Of a DNA stretch of 64,000 bases, positions 33,873 through 42,495 are shown piece by piece. How positions within the stretch are numbered: the stretch's first letter is position 1; each line of letters starts with the position of its first letter. The stretch lies in contig JACKNM010000011.1 in the NCBI GenBank assembly GCA_024234875.1, positions 124,001-188,000 on the forward strand, given 5' to 3'. Origin of the DNA: Ectothiorhodospiraceae bacterium. GTDB taxonomy: Bacteria; Pseudomonadota; Gammaproteobacteria; HK1. The notes beneath the pieces are model-generated. The model saw only the letters and a program-made list of their open reading frames with translations. It was not told the DNA's origin and made no database searches. Both the position numbers and the translations under genes were made by a program.

Positions 33873-36868
33873 GCGGGTACCGGCTTCCCCAGGGCGGGGT
33901 GGTCGACCGCGCTCGCCCGGTCTCTTACTCGTGGGACGGCCGGCCCCTGCTGGGCCTCGCGGGTGACACGCTCGCCTCGGCGTTGATGGCCGACGGCCAG
34001 CAGGTTCTGGGCCGCAGCTTCAAGTATCACCGTCCTCGTGGCGTCATGTCGGCGGGTCCCGAGGAAGGCGGCGCGCTGGTGACCGTCGGTGATGGCCCGC
34101 ATCGGGAGCCAAACGCCAAGGCCACGCAAGTCGAGCTGGTTCATGGCCTGACCGCGTACGGTCAGAATGCCTTTCCGAACGTTCGTTTCGACCTCGGGCG
34201 GGCTAATGACATTTTCGAGCGCTTCCTTGCCGCCGGGTTCTACTACAAGACCTTCATGGGCGTGGGCCGGGGCACGAGGGCGTGGATGTTGTTCGAGAGG
34301 TTCATCCGCAAGGCTGCCGGCATGGGCTCGGCCTCGCGGGAGGCGGACCCGGCTCGATACGACGTGGTCAACGACTACTGCGATCTGCTGGTAATCGGCG
34401 CGGGACCGGCCGGGATTGCCGCGGCGGAGATGGCGACGTCCCACGGCCTCGACGTGATGTTGGTCGAGCAGGATTTCGCGCTCGGCGGCTCCCTGATCGG
34501 GTCAGCCGAGTCGGTCGAAGGCAAGTCTGCCGCAGGCTGGCTCGGCGAGCGGGTTGCCGGTTTGAAGGGCGCGCGTGTGCTCACTCGGACCACCGCCTTT
34601 GGCCTCTACGACTCGAATGTGGTCGGCCTCTACGAGAAGGTGACTGATCATCTTCCCGCCCCTGATCCGTCACTGCCACGCGGCAATCTCCGCTGCGTGC
34701 GCCCGGCCCGGGTGATTCTGGCTACCGGCGCTATCGAGCGGCCCGTCGCCTTCGGCAACAACGATCGCCCCGGGGTGATGCTCTCGAGGGCGATGTCCAC
34801 GTATGTCAACCGCTTCGGCGTCGCACCGGGCAAGCGCGCGGTGGTCTGCGGTAACGGCGACAGCGTCTATGCAGATGCATTGGCGCTCGCCATGGCTGGG
34901 GTGCAGACGACGCTCCTCGACGCCCGCGAGGCCCCGTCTCACGAGTTGGTCGAGGCTGCCGTGGCGGCCGGGATCGAGGTCCATGTCGGTCGTTTGCCGA
35001 TCGAGATCCGGGGCTGGAACCGGGTCAGGGGTCTGATGGTCGGGCGATTCGAGCGCGACGGTCATGCGCGTCCCGAGCGCGAGGTGGCTTGCGACTGCGT
35101 GGGTGTCTCCGGTGGCTGGTCGCCAGCGGTGCATCTGCTGTCGCATCGTGGCAATCGGCCGATCTGGAATGCGGAGATGGCCTGCTTCCTGCCCGGGGTG
35201 CTGCACGATGGCGTTGCGGTTGCCGGGGCCGTCGCCGGTAACTGGGCCACCGGGGACTGCATCACCGCCGGCCGCGCCGCGGCTTCCGATGTTGTCGAGG
35301 CCCTCACCGGCTCCCGGCCGCGCGCGGTGAAGGCGCCGGACCCCGGCGGCTGGGCCAACCCGCTGAAGCCGCTGTGGGAGGTGAAGGTTCGGCGCCGCAG
35401 ACTCAAGAGCTTCGTCGATCCTCAGCACGACGTCACCACGGCGGACGTGCAGCTGGCGGTACGCGAGGGCTACGTCTCGCCCGAGCACATGAAGCGTTAC
35501 ACGACGCTCGGCATGGCCACTGACCAGGGAAAAGTCGGCAATGTCATCGGGCTGGCGCTGCTGGCCGATGCGCTCGACCAGACCATTCCGCAGACCGGCA
35601 TTACCACCTTTCGCCCGCCCTATACCCCGATTCCGATCGCCGCCTTCGCGGGCCGGGCGCGCGGCGCCCACTATGCGCCGGTGCGCGAGACTCCGATGCA
35701 CAAGGTGCAGGACGATGCCGGGGCCCGATGGACGGATGTCGGCTTCTGGAAGCGCGCCTGGTACCACCCGGCCCACGCCGGCGAGGCCCTGGACGAGGCC
35801 TACGTGCGCGAGGCGAGGTGTGTGCGGGAGAACGTCGGCATGGTCGACGTCACCACGCTGGGCAAGATCCAGGTCCAGGGCCCCGACGCGGCCGAGTTCC
35901 TGAATCGCGTCTACGTCAATGGCTTCGCCAAGCTACCGGTGATGAAGTGCCGTTACGGTGTGATGCTGCGTGACGACGGCATGGTCCTCGACGATGGCGT
36001 CACTTGGCGCTTCGGTGAGAACGACTTCATGACGACCACCACCACGGCCCATGCCGCCACCGTGATTGCGTATTTCGAGAATCTTCTCCAGACCCGCTGG
36101 CCCGAGCTTCGGGTCAATGTGGCTTCGGTGTCGGATCAATGGGGCGCGGTGGCTGTGGCGGGGCCGAATGCCCGTAAGGCTGTCCAGGCGGCGCTCGCAG
36201 AAGGCGACATCTCGAACGAGGGCCTGCCTTTCATGGGGGTCATCGAGGCGGTGTTGAAAGTCGCGGGCGGGGAGATTCCCGTGCTGATTGCGCGGCTGTC
36301 CTTCTCGGGCGAGCTGGCCTATGAGGTTTACGCCCGCTCTGGCCACAGTCCGGCGATGTGGGAGGCGTTGCTGGCGCGGGTCCGGGCGCTCGGAGGCTCG
36401 GCCTATGGCACCGAGGCCCTGGGGGCGCTGCGCATCGAGAAGGGCCACGTCACCGCCGCCGAGCTCGACGGTCGGGTGACCTTGGAGGACGCGGGGCTGG
36501 GGAAGCTGGCTTCGACGAAGAAGCATTTCGTCGGAAACGTGCTGCGCAAACGCCCCGATCTGACCCGCGACGACAGGCCCCAGCTGGCCCACTTCCACCC
36601 GGTGACGGAGGGCGAGAGCTTCTCGGTCGGCGCCATCGTCTGCGAGAGCGGCAAAGTCGAGGGTCACGGCATCGGCTGGATCACCGGCGTCACCGCTTCC
36701 CCCGCATTGAGGTGCAGTTGCCTCGGCATCGGCTTCGTTCAAGGGGGTTACGAGGCCTGGGAAGGGAGGGAGGTGGTTCTGGCCGACCCGGTTCGCGGAT
36801 ACGCAGTGAAGGCGCGAGTCGCGAGCCCGCATCAATACGACCCCAAGGGAGAGCGAATGCATGGTTGA
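33869..36868 (+). CDS. soxA: sarcosine oxidase alpha subunit SoxA
   Basis: The 999-residue alpha subunit has the N-terminal ferredoxin-like domain (GDTLASALMADGQQVLGRSF, KYHRPRGVMSAGPEE) and an NAD/FAD region (LLVIGAGPAGIAAAEMATSH). The C-terminal GcvT-like folate domain shows VDVTTLGKIQVQGPDAAEFL and MGVIEAVLKVAGGEIPVLIA. It forms the tetrahydrofolate-dependent half of the enzyme, yielding methylene-THF. Full length, no frameshift. It overlaps soxG by 8 bp. Confidence 0.95.
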   Translation: MSGYRLPQGGVVDRARPVSYSWDGRPLLGLAGDTLASALMADGQQVLGRSFKYHRPRGVMSAGPEEGGALVTVGDGPHREPNAKATQVELVHGLTAYGQNAFPNVRFDLGRANDIFERFLAAGFYYKTFMGVGRGTRAWMLFERFIRKAAGMGSASREADPARYDVVNDYCDLLVIGAGPAGIAAAEMATSHGLDVMLVEQDFALGGSLIGSAESVEGKSAAGWLGERVAGLKGARVLTRTTAFGLYDSNVVGLYEKVTDHLPAPDPSLPRGNLRCVRPARVILATGAIERPVAFGNNDRPGVMLSRAMSTYVNRFGVAPGKRAVVCGNGDSVYADALALAMAGVQTTLLDAREAPSHELVEAAVAAGIEVHVGRLPIEIRGWNRVRGLMVGRFERDGHARPEREVACDCVGVSGGWSPAVHLLSHRGNRPIWNAEMACFLPGVLHDGVAVAGAVAGNWATGDCITAGRAAASDVVEALTGSRPRAVKAPDPGGWANPLKPLWEVKVRRRRLKSFVDPQHDVTTADVQLAVREGYVSPEHMKRYTTLGMATDQGKVGNVIGLALLADALDQTIPQTGITTFRPPYTPIPIAAFAGRARGAHYAPVRETPMHKVQDDAGARWTDVGFWKRAWYHPAHAGEALDEAYVREARCVRENVGMVDVTTLGKIQVQGPDAAEFLNRVYVNGFAKLPVMKCRYGVMLRDDGMVLDDGVTWRFGENDFMTTTTTAHAATVIAYFENLLQTRWPELRVNVASVSDQWGAVAVAGPNARKAVQAALAEGDISNEGLPFMGVIEAVLKVAGGEIPVLIARLSFSGELAYEVYARSGHSPAMWEALLARVRALGGSAYGTEALGALRIEKGHVTAAELDGRVTLEDAGLGKLASTKKHFVGNVLRKRPDLTRDDRPQLAHFHPVTEGESFSVGAIVCESGKVEGHGIGWITGVTASPALRCSCLGIGFVQGGYEAWEGREVVLADPVRGYAVKARVASPHQYDPKGERMHG

Positions 36869-37436
36869 GCGCGCGTCGGCCCTGGAAGGACACAATGCTC
36901 CGCGCCGTTTCGGCCTGATTCCGCCCTCCGGCCCGGGCATCCGCCTGAGTGAGAGGCCGGTCCTCGGCATCTGGCTGGCCGCCGCCTGGCCCGATCGCCT
37001 GGCCGAGACGGGCGCGGCCGCGGCGGCGGCGGCGGGTGCGGACGCAGCGCCCGGTCCCGGGCAGTCGGCCACCGGACGGCGCGGCACGCTGTTGCGTATC
37101 GAGCCTTTGAAATGGCTGCTGATCAGCGAGGACGACATCCCAACCCCGTCGCTGGCCGAGGCCGATGGCACGGTGCTCGAGTTGGGGCATGCGCGCACGG
37201 TGATTCATGTCTCCGGTCCCAGCGCTGCCGATCTGATGGCCCGGTTGGTGCCACTGGATCTGCGCCCCGGAACTTTCCCGGAAGGTTCGGTCGCCAGCAC
37301 GCGCATGCACCAGATGGGCGTCACCATCCTGGCCCGCGACGGCGGCTACGACTTGTTCTGCCTCCGCAGCTTTGGTCTGGCCGCCTGGACGCTCATCGGC
37401 GAGGTCGCGGCGCAGTTCGGAGCAGAGGTGGTGTGA
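36861..37436 (+). CDS. soxG: sarcosine oxidase gamma subunit SoxG
   Basis: The 191-residue gamma subunit contains ISEDDIPTPSLAEADGTVLE, TVIHVSGPSAADLMARLVPL, and the family segment FPEGSVASTRMHQMGVTILA. An Ala-rich insert (about residues 53-65) lies in the N-terminal half. It ends the sox operon and is convergent with the TetR regulator 64 bp away. Confidence 0.9.
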   Translation: MVERASALEGHNAPRRFGLIPPSGPGIRLSERPVLGIWLAAAWPDRLAETGAAAAAAAGADAAPGPGQSATGRRGTLLRIEPLKWLLISEDDIPTPSLAEADGTVLELGHARTVIHVSGPSAADLMARLVPLDLRPGTFPEGSVASTRMHQMGVTILARDGGYDLFCLRSFGLAAWTLIGEVAAQFGAEVV

Positions 37437-37500
37437 GCGCAGCGCTCGGCGGGGACCGCGCCTGTGCGGCGTTGCGCCCTCTCGGATCGGTTGTTGCCAG

Positions 37501-38136
37501 TCAGTCGGCGCTCGCCAACAGGCACTGCCGCACCTCCTCGGGGGAAGTCAATGAAAGCAAATCGGTTCGGTCCGTAAGAATCTTCGCATAGTACGGAATG
37601 TTGGCGAGTCGTTGGTCCACGGTCTCGGTGATCTTCATGGCGTTGTAGCCGGCCTGGTGAAAGTAAGTGACTCGCGCTCGAATGGCGGCTTCTTCGTCAG
37701 CGAAGCCCATGTTGACGAAGACCTCCCGTAGCTGCTCGATGCGCAACAGCTCGACCTCGCGTAACACCGTCGCCGTCTGCTCTGAATTGTGGGCCCAGTC
37801 ACGGATCGCATTGTCGTAACGCGGATTGAACTCGTTCTCCAGAACGAGCACGCGAACATAGGACAGATATTGTTTCCACCCGTCGGGTGCAGCCGCCTCG
37901 ATCGCGCGTTTGAATGGCGCCGTGTTCGTGTCTGCCCAATCCTGCCGGACATCGTTCAAGAGCTCTTCGAGATTTCGGTACTGCCAATAGAACGCGCCCG
38001 TCGTCGCGCCCAGAACCTCCGCCAGGGCTCGCAACCTGACTCCGGAAATGCCCCGTTCGATCAGGGCGCTACGTGCCGCCAGAACCCAGTCTCTTCGGGC
38101 AATGCTACGTTCTTGCGCCTCGTTGGCAGCTTTCAT
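37501..38136 (-). CDS. TetR/AcrR-family transcriptional regulator
   Basis: The start at 38136 has GAGAGGAAC about 7 nt upstream. The 211-residue protein has the N-terminal TetR helix-turn-helix: LAARSALIERGISGVRLRAL, AEVLGATTGAFYWQYRNLEE. A helical ligand-binding domain follows. Convergent placement after soxG suggests it controls the cargo operons, most simply as a repressor relieved by substrate (inference). No other regulator lies in this element. Confidence 0.88.
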   Translation of the reverse strand: MKAANEAQERSIARRDWVLAARSALIERGISGVRLRALAEVLGATTGAFYWQYRNLEELLNDVRQDWADTNTAPFKRAIEAAAPDGWKQYLSYVRVLVLENEFNPRYDNAIRDWAHNSEQTATVLREVELLRIEQLREVFVNMGFADEEAAIRARVTYFHQAGYNAMKITETVDQRLANIPYYAKILTDRTDLLSLTSPEEVRQCLLASAD

Positions 38137-38616
38137 CAAGTTCCTCTCTGGGTAGGGTGTAGGTTGCGCGATGGAGTTGGCAGCCGACCTCGAGCGAACG
38201 ATTCCGCTTGATATCGAGTCGCAGATTGCACGACGGTGGCGAGGTCGTGATGGCAACGTCGCTCCGGGCCTTCCCTTTGCGGCAAGGCGCGCTGTCAGGG
38301 TTGCGTGTTTCGGTCGAGTCGACCGCTCTTGGCAGCGATGCAACTTGTGTGTGGCGATTATGCCTGTGAGAGCTCGGATTTGGTGACCCTGTGCACCGCC
38401 GTCTCTCGCAGGGATTCTCCCCGGCTCACACGGGGGCGCACCGCTTTGCGCGGCGTCGCGTGGGCGTGGGGAGGCGATGACGGATTTTCAGGGACCAAGG
38501 GGACCATGGCCGCGCGATGTGATCCGAAGTCCCGCACCCGCCCTGGCTGCCTCAGTGTCCGATGGGCAGGCCCGTCCTTGCGGCGCTAGGGGGATGTGAC
38601 GCGAGCTGGGCAATGC
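38137..38616. other. 480-bp region between tetR and vapC
   Basis: Only short overlapping frames are present and none shows protein motifs. It contains the tetR promoter at its left end. Base composition shifts within the stretch, as expected at an edge between cargo and toxin-antitoxin DNA. Confidence 0.4.
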
Positions 38617-39054
38617 TCAGCCACCGACTGCTATCGGGTCGACATGGGTGATGCCGGGGAAGCGCTTGAAGTCGTTGTCCGTCGAGTAGACCTCGCAGCC
38701 GTGCTCGATCGCGAGCGCCGCGATGTGGGCATCGGTGGTGAGGTTCGCGCTCGCGCCACACTGGTGGAGCAGGCCGCGCAGGATGGTCCAGTGATTGCGC
38801 CCCGGCGCGACGGTGACGACGGTCGGCTGGGCGAGCCAGCCGTCGACGTAGGCTGTCGCCTCCTCGATCGCGAGGGGGTGCGGAAACACCCGTGGGTTGG
38901 TCCCGATGCGAACGAACGCGAGCAGCACCACCCAGGGGATGCCGACGGCTTCGGCACCGGACAGCGTTCGCTCGAGCCACGCACGGGCGGCAGCGTGGCG
39001 GGGGAGATCCGCGTTGACGGCGTAGAGCAGCAGGTTCGCGTCGACGAGGATCAC
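38617..39054 (-). CDS. vapC: VapC-type PIN toxin
   Basis: The 145-residue PIN-domain protein opens with MILVDANLLLYAVNADLPRH (first Asp) and has the subfamily hallmark LLAFVRIGTNPRVFPHPLAI. The last acidic residues are in TTDAHIAALAIEHGCEVYST and DNDF. PIN toxins cleave RNA, often tRNA or rRNA. It overlaps its antitoxin by 4 bp. This module closes element 1, next to the att copy at 39.7 kb. Confidence 0.88.
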   Translation of the reverse strand: MILVDANLLLYAVNADLPRHAAARAWLERTLSGAEAVGIPWVVLLAFVRIGTNPRVFPHPLAIEEATAYVDGWLAQPTVVTVAPGRNHWTILRGLLHQCGASANLTTDAHIAALAIEHGCEVYSTDNDFKRFPGITHVDPIAVGG

Positions 39055-39320
39055 TTGCGCATCTCGAGCTTCGCGGCGACGGATTCGTCCTCCAATCGGT
39101 CTGCGAGGGCGAGCGCGCGGTCGAGGTCTGCACCCGGTCGGGGTAGGCCGAGCGAGGCCGGCTTCAGGCGATAGGGGCGCGCTCTCGGATGCTCCATGGC
39201 GTGGAGCCCGAGACGCAATGCCTCGTTGACGACGTCCTTGAACGCCCGGTCGTCGCGCTGGGCGGCCGCTCTCAGAGCTCCGAGGAGTTGGTCATCGATG
39301 GTCAAGGTCGTACGCATCAT
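39051..39320 (-). CDS. vapB: VapB-type ribbon-helix-helix antitoxin
   Basis: The 89-residue antitoxin begins MMRTTLTIDDQLLGALRAAA, a ribbon-helix-helix strand and helix. It ends in a flexible acidic tail (DRALALADRLEDESVAAKLE) that would wrap the toxin. Two adjacent ATG codons (39320, 39317) are possible starts. It is first in the operon, as usual for vapBC, and should autorepress it. Confidence 0.85.
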   Translation of the reverse strand: MMRTTLTIDDQLLGALRAAAQRDDRAFKDVVNEALRLGLHAMEHPRARPYRLKPASLGLPRPGADLDRALALADRLEDESVAAKLEMRK

Positions 39321-39516
39321 GATGTCAACTTGCTTGGTGACAAGGCATCAGCCTACGCGCGTCCGAGCAACCACACAACGACATCGTCACGAGCGCATCG
39401 ACCAACGGTCTTGGTCGGAAGGGGGACGTCCGCCGTGGAGCGCGAACGGAGGCGGGTGGGTTGGGCTTGGATCCACCAGGTGCCGCGCAACGCAGGACCG
39501 CGGGGCACCAACCGCC

Positions 39517-39832
39517 CCGCAGGTACACCACAGGTACAGTGCGAAGTCGCCGCCCTGGACCCTAGATTGTCCCCGAATGCGCTAACTCGCTCTTCGGCCT
39601 CGGAAAAGGGTGTTCGCTCGAGTACACTCGTTTGCGCTCGATTTATCTTGCGTATCAAAGAGATATAGAGTTCTCGGGGAACTCGAAATCGGTTGGGGTA
39701 TTACTTCCGGCGTGGGTTCGAATCCCACCCTCTCCGCCAAATCAATGAGTTGCGCGTTCTCGCTCCGTTCTCCGAGGGCGCAAAACCTTTTCGTTCATCG
39801 GCAGGTACAGCACAGGTACAGTGCCGAGTCGC
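39517..39832. repeat. att junction copy B (left arm, tRNA-Ser 3' part, right arm)
   Basis: The left arm motif GCAGGTACACCACAGGTACA lies at 39517-39550. The core, identical to the tRNA-Ser 3' end apart from the variable arm, is at about 39679-39739, and the right arm motif at 39799-39832. The 5' half of the tRNA is missing, so it is not a tRNA gene. Arm-core-arm structure fits a junction between two tandem integrated elements. Confidence 0.75.
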
Positions 39833-40157
39833 CAATCCGTTGGCGGACGCGCGGTCTGGCGGGGATCGCACCGCCCGGGCTGTCTGCGATCGGACACGAC
39901 CTCGCCGGCCTCGATTCGACTCCCCTCGACGGCTGTCGAACGCCCCGAACCGACGCTTCGGCCGACGGCCTGCGCCCGATCGTCTCGCTCACGCCCACCG
40001 CTTGACTCGAACGCCATCGAAGTCCGCGAAGTCGGTGACGTTACGAGTTACCAGCGTGAGGCCATGGGCTTGTGCGATGGCGGCTATCTGACCGTCGACG
40101 AACGGCGGCGTGCGACCGGATGCGCTCAATCGGGCGCGCTCGGTCGCGTGCCACTCG
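39741..40157. repeat. about 420-bp direct repeat, copy 2
   Basis: This matches 24835-25256, immediately after the intact tRNA. It covers the right arm, a spacer and the 3' half of the intact vapC. The two copies could recombine and delete the 15 kb between them, including the whole sarcosine cargo. Confidence 0.75.
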
Positions 40158-40405
40158 GCGGCAGCTCGGTCGTAGTCGAGCATCGGGAAACAGGGTGCGA
40201 CGACCTCGTCGAGATATCGCTCGATCGCGTTGCGCCGCCGTGACGGCGGGAGGCGGGCGCATCCAAAGCGCAACTCGTGCCAGACGAGGCTGGGGATCGC
40301 CAACTCGCCCTGGTGTCTCTGGAGTCGGCGCATGACGCCGGGGCTCGGGTCGGGACGCAACGGTTCGGAGACGATGTTGGTGTCGAGGAGAAAGCGCAGG
40401 GTCAA
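39989..40405 (-). CDS. vapC: VapC-type PIN toxin
   Basis: The 138-residue PIN toxin shows FLLDTNIVSEPLRPDPSPGV (first Asp), the Glu in LVWHELRFGCARLPPSRRRN, and PFVDGQIAAIAQAHGLTLVT followed by RNVTDF. All four acidic positions appear present. It overlaps its Phd-type antitoxin by 4 bp. Its 3' half is the source or partner of the vapC fragment near 25.1 kb. Confidence 0.9.
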   Translation of the reverse strand: MTLRFLLDTNIVSEPLRPDPSPGVMRRLQRHQGELAIPSLVWHELRFGCARLPPSRRRNAIERYLDEVVAPCFPMLDYDRAAAEWHATERARLSASGRTPPFVDGQIAAIAQAHGLTLVTRNVTDFADFDGVRVKRWA

Positions 40406-40683
40406 AGCGCGACATCTCGACCCGCGGAGTCGTCGCGCAAGGCCTCGAACACGGCGTCGGGCTCGATCTGTAGTTCCCCCAGATCGACCGAGTCGACGAA
40501 CGCTCGATAGGCTTCCGAGAAGTCGCGCTGCCGCGCGGTGAGCCGCTCGAACTGCTGGCGCCCGATCAGGACGGCCACTGGCTCCCCTCGGCGGGTGATC
40601 TCGACCACCTTCCCATGCTCGGCGCTACGAACCAGACGCGGAAGATTGCTCCGAACCTCGGCGATCGAGTGGCGGTCGCCCAT
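40402..40683 (-). CDS. Phd/YefM-type antitoxin
   Basis: The ATG at 40683 gives 93 residues. An upstream TTG is less likely. The sequence SIAEVRSNLPRLVRSAEHGK followed by VVEITRRGEPVAVLIGRQQF is the Phd/YefM fold. The C-terminal half is acidic, for toxin binding. The promoter carries TGTACA-type palindromes, as known for YefM operators, so autorepression is likely. Confidence 0.88.
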   Translation of the reverse strand: MGDRHSIAEVRSNLPRLVRSAEHGKVVEITRRGEPVAVLIGRQQFERLTARQRDFSEAYRAFVDSVDLGELQIEPDAVFEALRDDSAGRDVAL

Positions 40684-40695
40684 CGACGGCTCCAA

Positions 40696-40715
40696 ATGTA
40701 CATCTGGATGTGCAT
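40696..40715 (-). promoter_or_regulatory. candidate Phd/YefM operator (two palindromes)
   Basis: ATGTACAT (40696-40703) and ATGTGCAT (40708-40715) lie 12 bp apart centre to centre, just upstream of the antitoxin start. The first is a perfect palindrome with the TGTACA core typical of YefM-family operators. Confidence 0.5.
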
Positions 40716-40962
40716 GCTATCTCAGCAGGGTCAGGTCGCCAAGGCCGCCGTCGCGCGGTCGCCATCAAAGCTGTGCGTTCGACCTGCCGCCCGGGTCGCG
40801 GCCGAGCGCCCGGACCGGACCAAGGTCGTGGGGCTGTGGCAATTGCGCCGGCGTACTCGGTGAGGTGCGCTCCGCCCGGTTGCGCCGCGACACGTCCGAC
40901 GCCAGTCTCTGCGGGGGCCGCCAAGGCCGAATCCAATCGACCACCGACGACGAGCATCCACC

Positions 40963-41723
40963 ATGGCCATGGACTTCGACCGCATCGCGAGCGAGCTGGA
41001 CAGCGCCTCGCTCTTCGACCTCTACCGACTGCACGTGGCGGTCGGCCAGATGCTCGACGACCCCGCCCGAATCCTGCGCGTGAAGTACGCACTGCGACCC
41101 GGTCAGCAGGTGAGGTTCCTGGACGAGCGCGGGCAGCGGCTCGTCGGCGCGCGGGTGCTGCAGGTCAAGCAGACGCGGGCGACGGTCGAGGAGCTCGCGA
41201 CCGGTAAGCACTGGGTGATTCCGCTTTCATCGAACTACACGTAACGACCTGATTTCAGTGGCTGGGGCTTTGCTAGCTCGCTGAGCCTGCCTGCCCTGAG
41301 CTTGTCGAAGGGTCGAAGCGTATCCCCGAGCACCACCGTCGAGCCGTGGCGCCGAGCCAGGAGTGGCACGGCCGGCGAGGATTGAAGATACGCTTCGACA
41401 GGCTCAGCGCACGGTTCCTCCCGTTCGCGTCCCGAGCGCGCGACCGCCGGTCGTGGGGGCTGTTAGTGATCAACGTCGACGGGACCGAGGTGCGCTCGAC
41501 GCCGCCGTCGGCGGGTGTGGGGCGAGACTCGCTGCGCGTGGGCGACGCGGTGGCATTCACTGGCCGGGACGGTCAGGCGCAGCTCGGGACGGTGGTGAAG
41601 CTCAATCCGCGCCGGGCGAAGGTGCGCGTCGGGCCGACGGTGTGGGCGGTGCCGTACGAGTTGTTGAGCCCGGTGATCGAGGGCGAGCGTAGTGGGGGAG
41701 AGCTGATCCCGGCCGGGGACTGA
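40963..41723 (+). pseudogene. SH3-like repeat protein gene split by a 234-bp insertion
   Basis: The left half (40963-41225) encodes LDSASLFDLYRLHVAVGQML and a first barrel-like repeat (RPGQQVRFLDERGQRLVGAR). The right half (41460-41723) encodes a second repeat (RVGDAVAFTGRDGQAQLGTV). A nearly identical uninterrupted copy at 49242-49748 shows that 41226-41459 is inserted DNA that adds an early stop (WVIPLSSNYT). The two repeats resemble KOW/SH3-type small beta barrels. Function is unknown. Confidence 0.75.
41226..41459. mobile_element. small inserted element with inverted ends
   Basis: Comparison with the intact copy at 49.2 kb defines the insert. Inside it, CGCTGAGCCTG and TCGAAGCGTAT (41279-41323) face the inverse ATACGCTTCGACAGGCTCAG (from 41388). 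The motif CTGAGCTTGTCGAAGG belongs to a palindromic repeat common in many G+C-rich bacteria. It encodes no transposase, so it is a MITE or REP-like passenger. Confidence 0.65.
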
Positions 41724-41751
41724 GACCAGTCACCTCGGTGCAGCATGGGGA

Positions 41752-41790
41752 CAGGCACGCGGTTGCGCGCGGGCCAGCCCCCGTGGGAGC
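41752..41790. repeat. REP-like repeat, copy 1
   Basis: GGGGACAGGCACGCGGTTGC and the following bases match 44133-44171 with a few changes. Both contain a CGCG-rich self-complementary core and GCCAGYCCCCGTGGG. The pair brackets the PIN/RHH module and the IS110-family transposase. GGGGACAGGCAC-type motifs are often seen in REP-like repeats. Confidence 0.4.
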
Positions 41791-41812
41791 GGGCGTCCTC
41801 AATGGGCCGGCG

Positions 41813-42262
41813 TCACCCTGGTGCCGTGGGGTTGCCGCGGGTCCGGAAGCGCTCCATCCACGATCGCGGCGAGAGCACCGCGCCGCCCTTCGTCTCGTCC
41901 TCGAGCAGCAGGCGGTCGCCGGTGAGCAAGATGGCGCCCGGCTGGCTCTCCAGGAGTGCCCACAGATGGTCGTCGCCCGGGTCCGGGGCAGGCGCACCGG
42001 GGTCCGGTTCACGGAGAATCGCGTTTGCCGTGATCTCCTCGAGCAGCTGATCCACTTCCGACGCGGACAGGCCGTGGAGCACGACCAGCTTCGGGCGTGC
42101 GAGTACCGCCTGATACTCGGCCAGGAGCGCCGGGGACAGGAGGTAGACGAGGGTGCCGGAGAGCATCGCGTCGAGCACCGACGCGACCGGACTCTCGACC
42201 GAACGCGTGATCAGGCCGGCGACCAGGACATTCGTATCGACGACGAAGACCGGCAAGGTCAT
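41813..42262 (-). CDS. PIN-domain toxin (COG1569-like)
   Basis: The 149-residue protein begins LPVFVVDTNVLVAGLITRSV (first Asp), has LSPALLAEYQAVLARPKLVV with the Glu, and GDDHLWALLESQPGAILLTG for the last Asp residues. This layout is that of the putative-toxin PIN family rather than classic VapC. It overlaps the upstream ribbon-helix-helix antitoxin by 4 bp. Third module of the array. Confidence 0.85.
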   Translation of the reverse strand: MTLPVFVVDTNVLVAGLITRSVESPVASVLDAMLSGTLVYLLSPALLAEYQAVLARPKLVVLHGLSASEVDQLLEEITANAILREPDPGAPAPDPGDDHLWALLESQPGAILLTGDRLLLEDETKGGAVLSPRSWMERFRTRGNPTAPG

Positions 42263-42495
42263 TGCCGGCGCGCGGTCCGAGTCTCCTCCACGGCAAGCTC
42301 GAGCGCGTCGTCCGGGTCGAGCCTCGCGTGCTCACGCGCGCGGGCGACCAGCGCGCGTGCGCTCGCCTGCGAGCGGATGCCCCGCAGGCGCAGACTCTCC
42401 TCGATGATCGACGTGATCGAGCGGCCCTGGCGCGCGGCGGTCTCCTTGAGCGCGCGGTGCAGCTCGTCGTCCAGGGTGATCGTCAGCCGGCTCAT
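42259..42495 (-). CDS. ribbon-helix-helix antitoxin
   Basis: The ATG at 42495 gives 78 residues: MSRLTITLDDELHRALKETA, ARQGRSITSIIEESLRLRGI, then a polar tail. The beta strand and two helices match CopG/Arc-type ribbon-helix-helix antitoxins. It precedes and overlaps the PIN toxin gene, so it should repress the pair. Confidence 0.85.
   Translation of the reverse strand: MSRLTITLDDELHRALKETAARQGRSITSIIEESLRLRGIRSQASARALVARAREHARLDPDDALELAVEETRTARRQ

Noticed and set aside
39679..39739. Possible second tRNA-Ser gene (also 46733-46792 and 51883-51942)
   Set aside because: Only the anticodon-to-3' part is present. The acceptor 5' strand and D arm are missing, so these are att copies, not tRNA genes.
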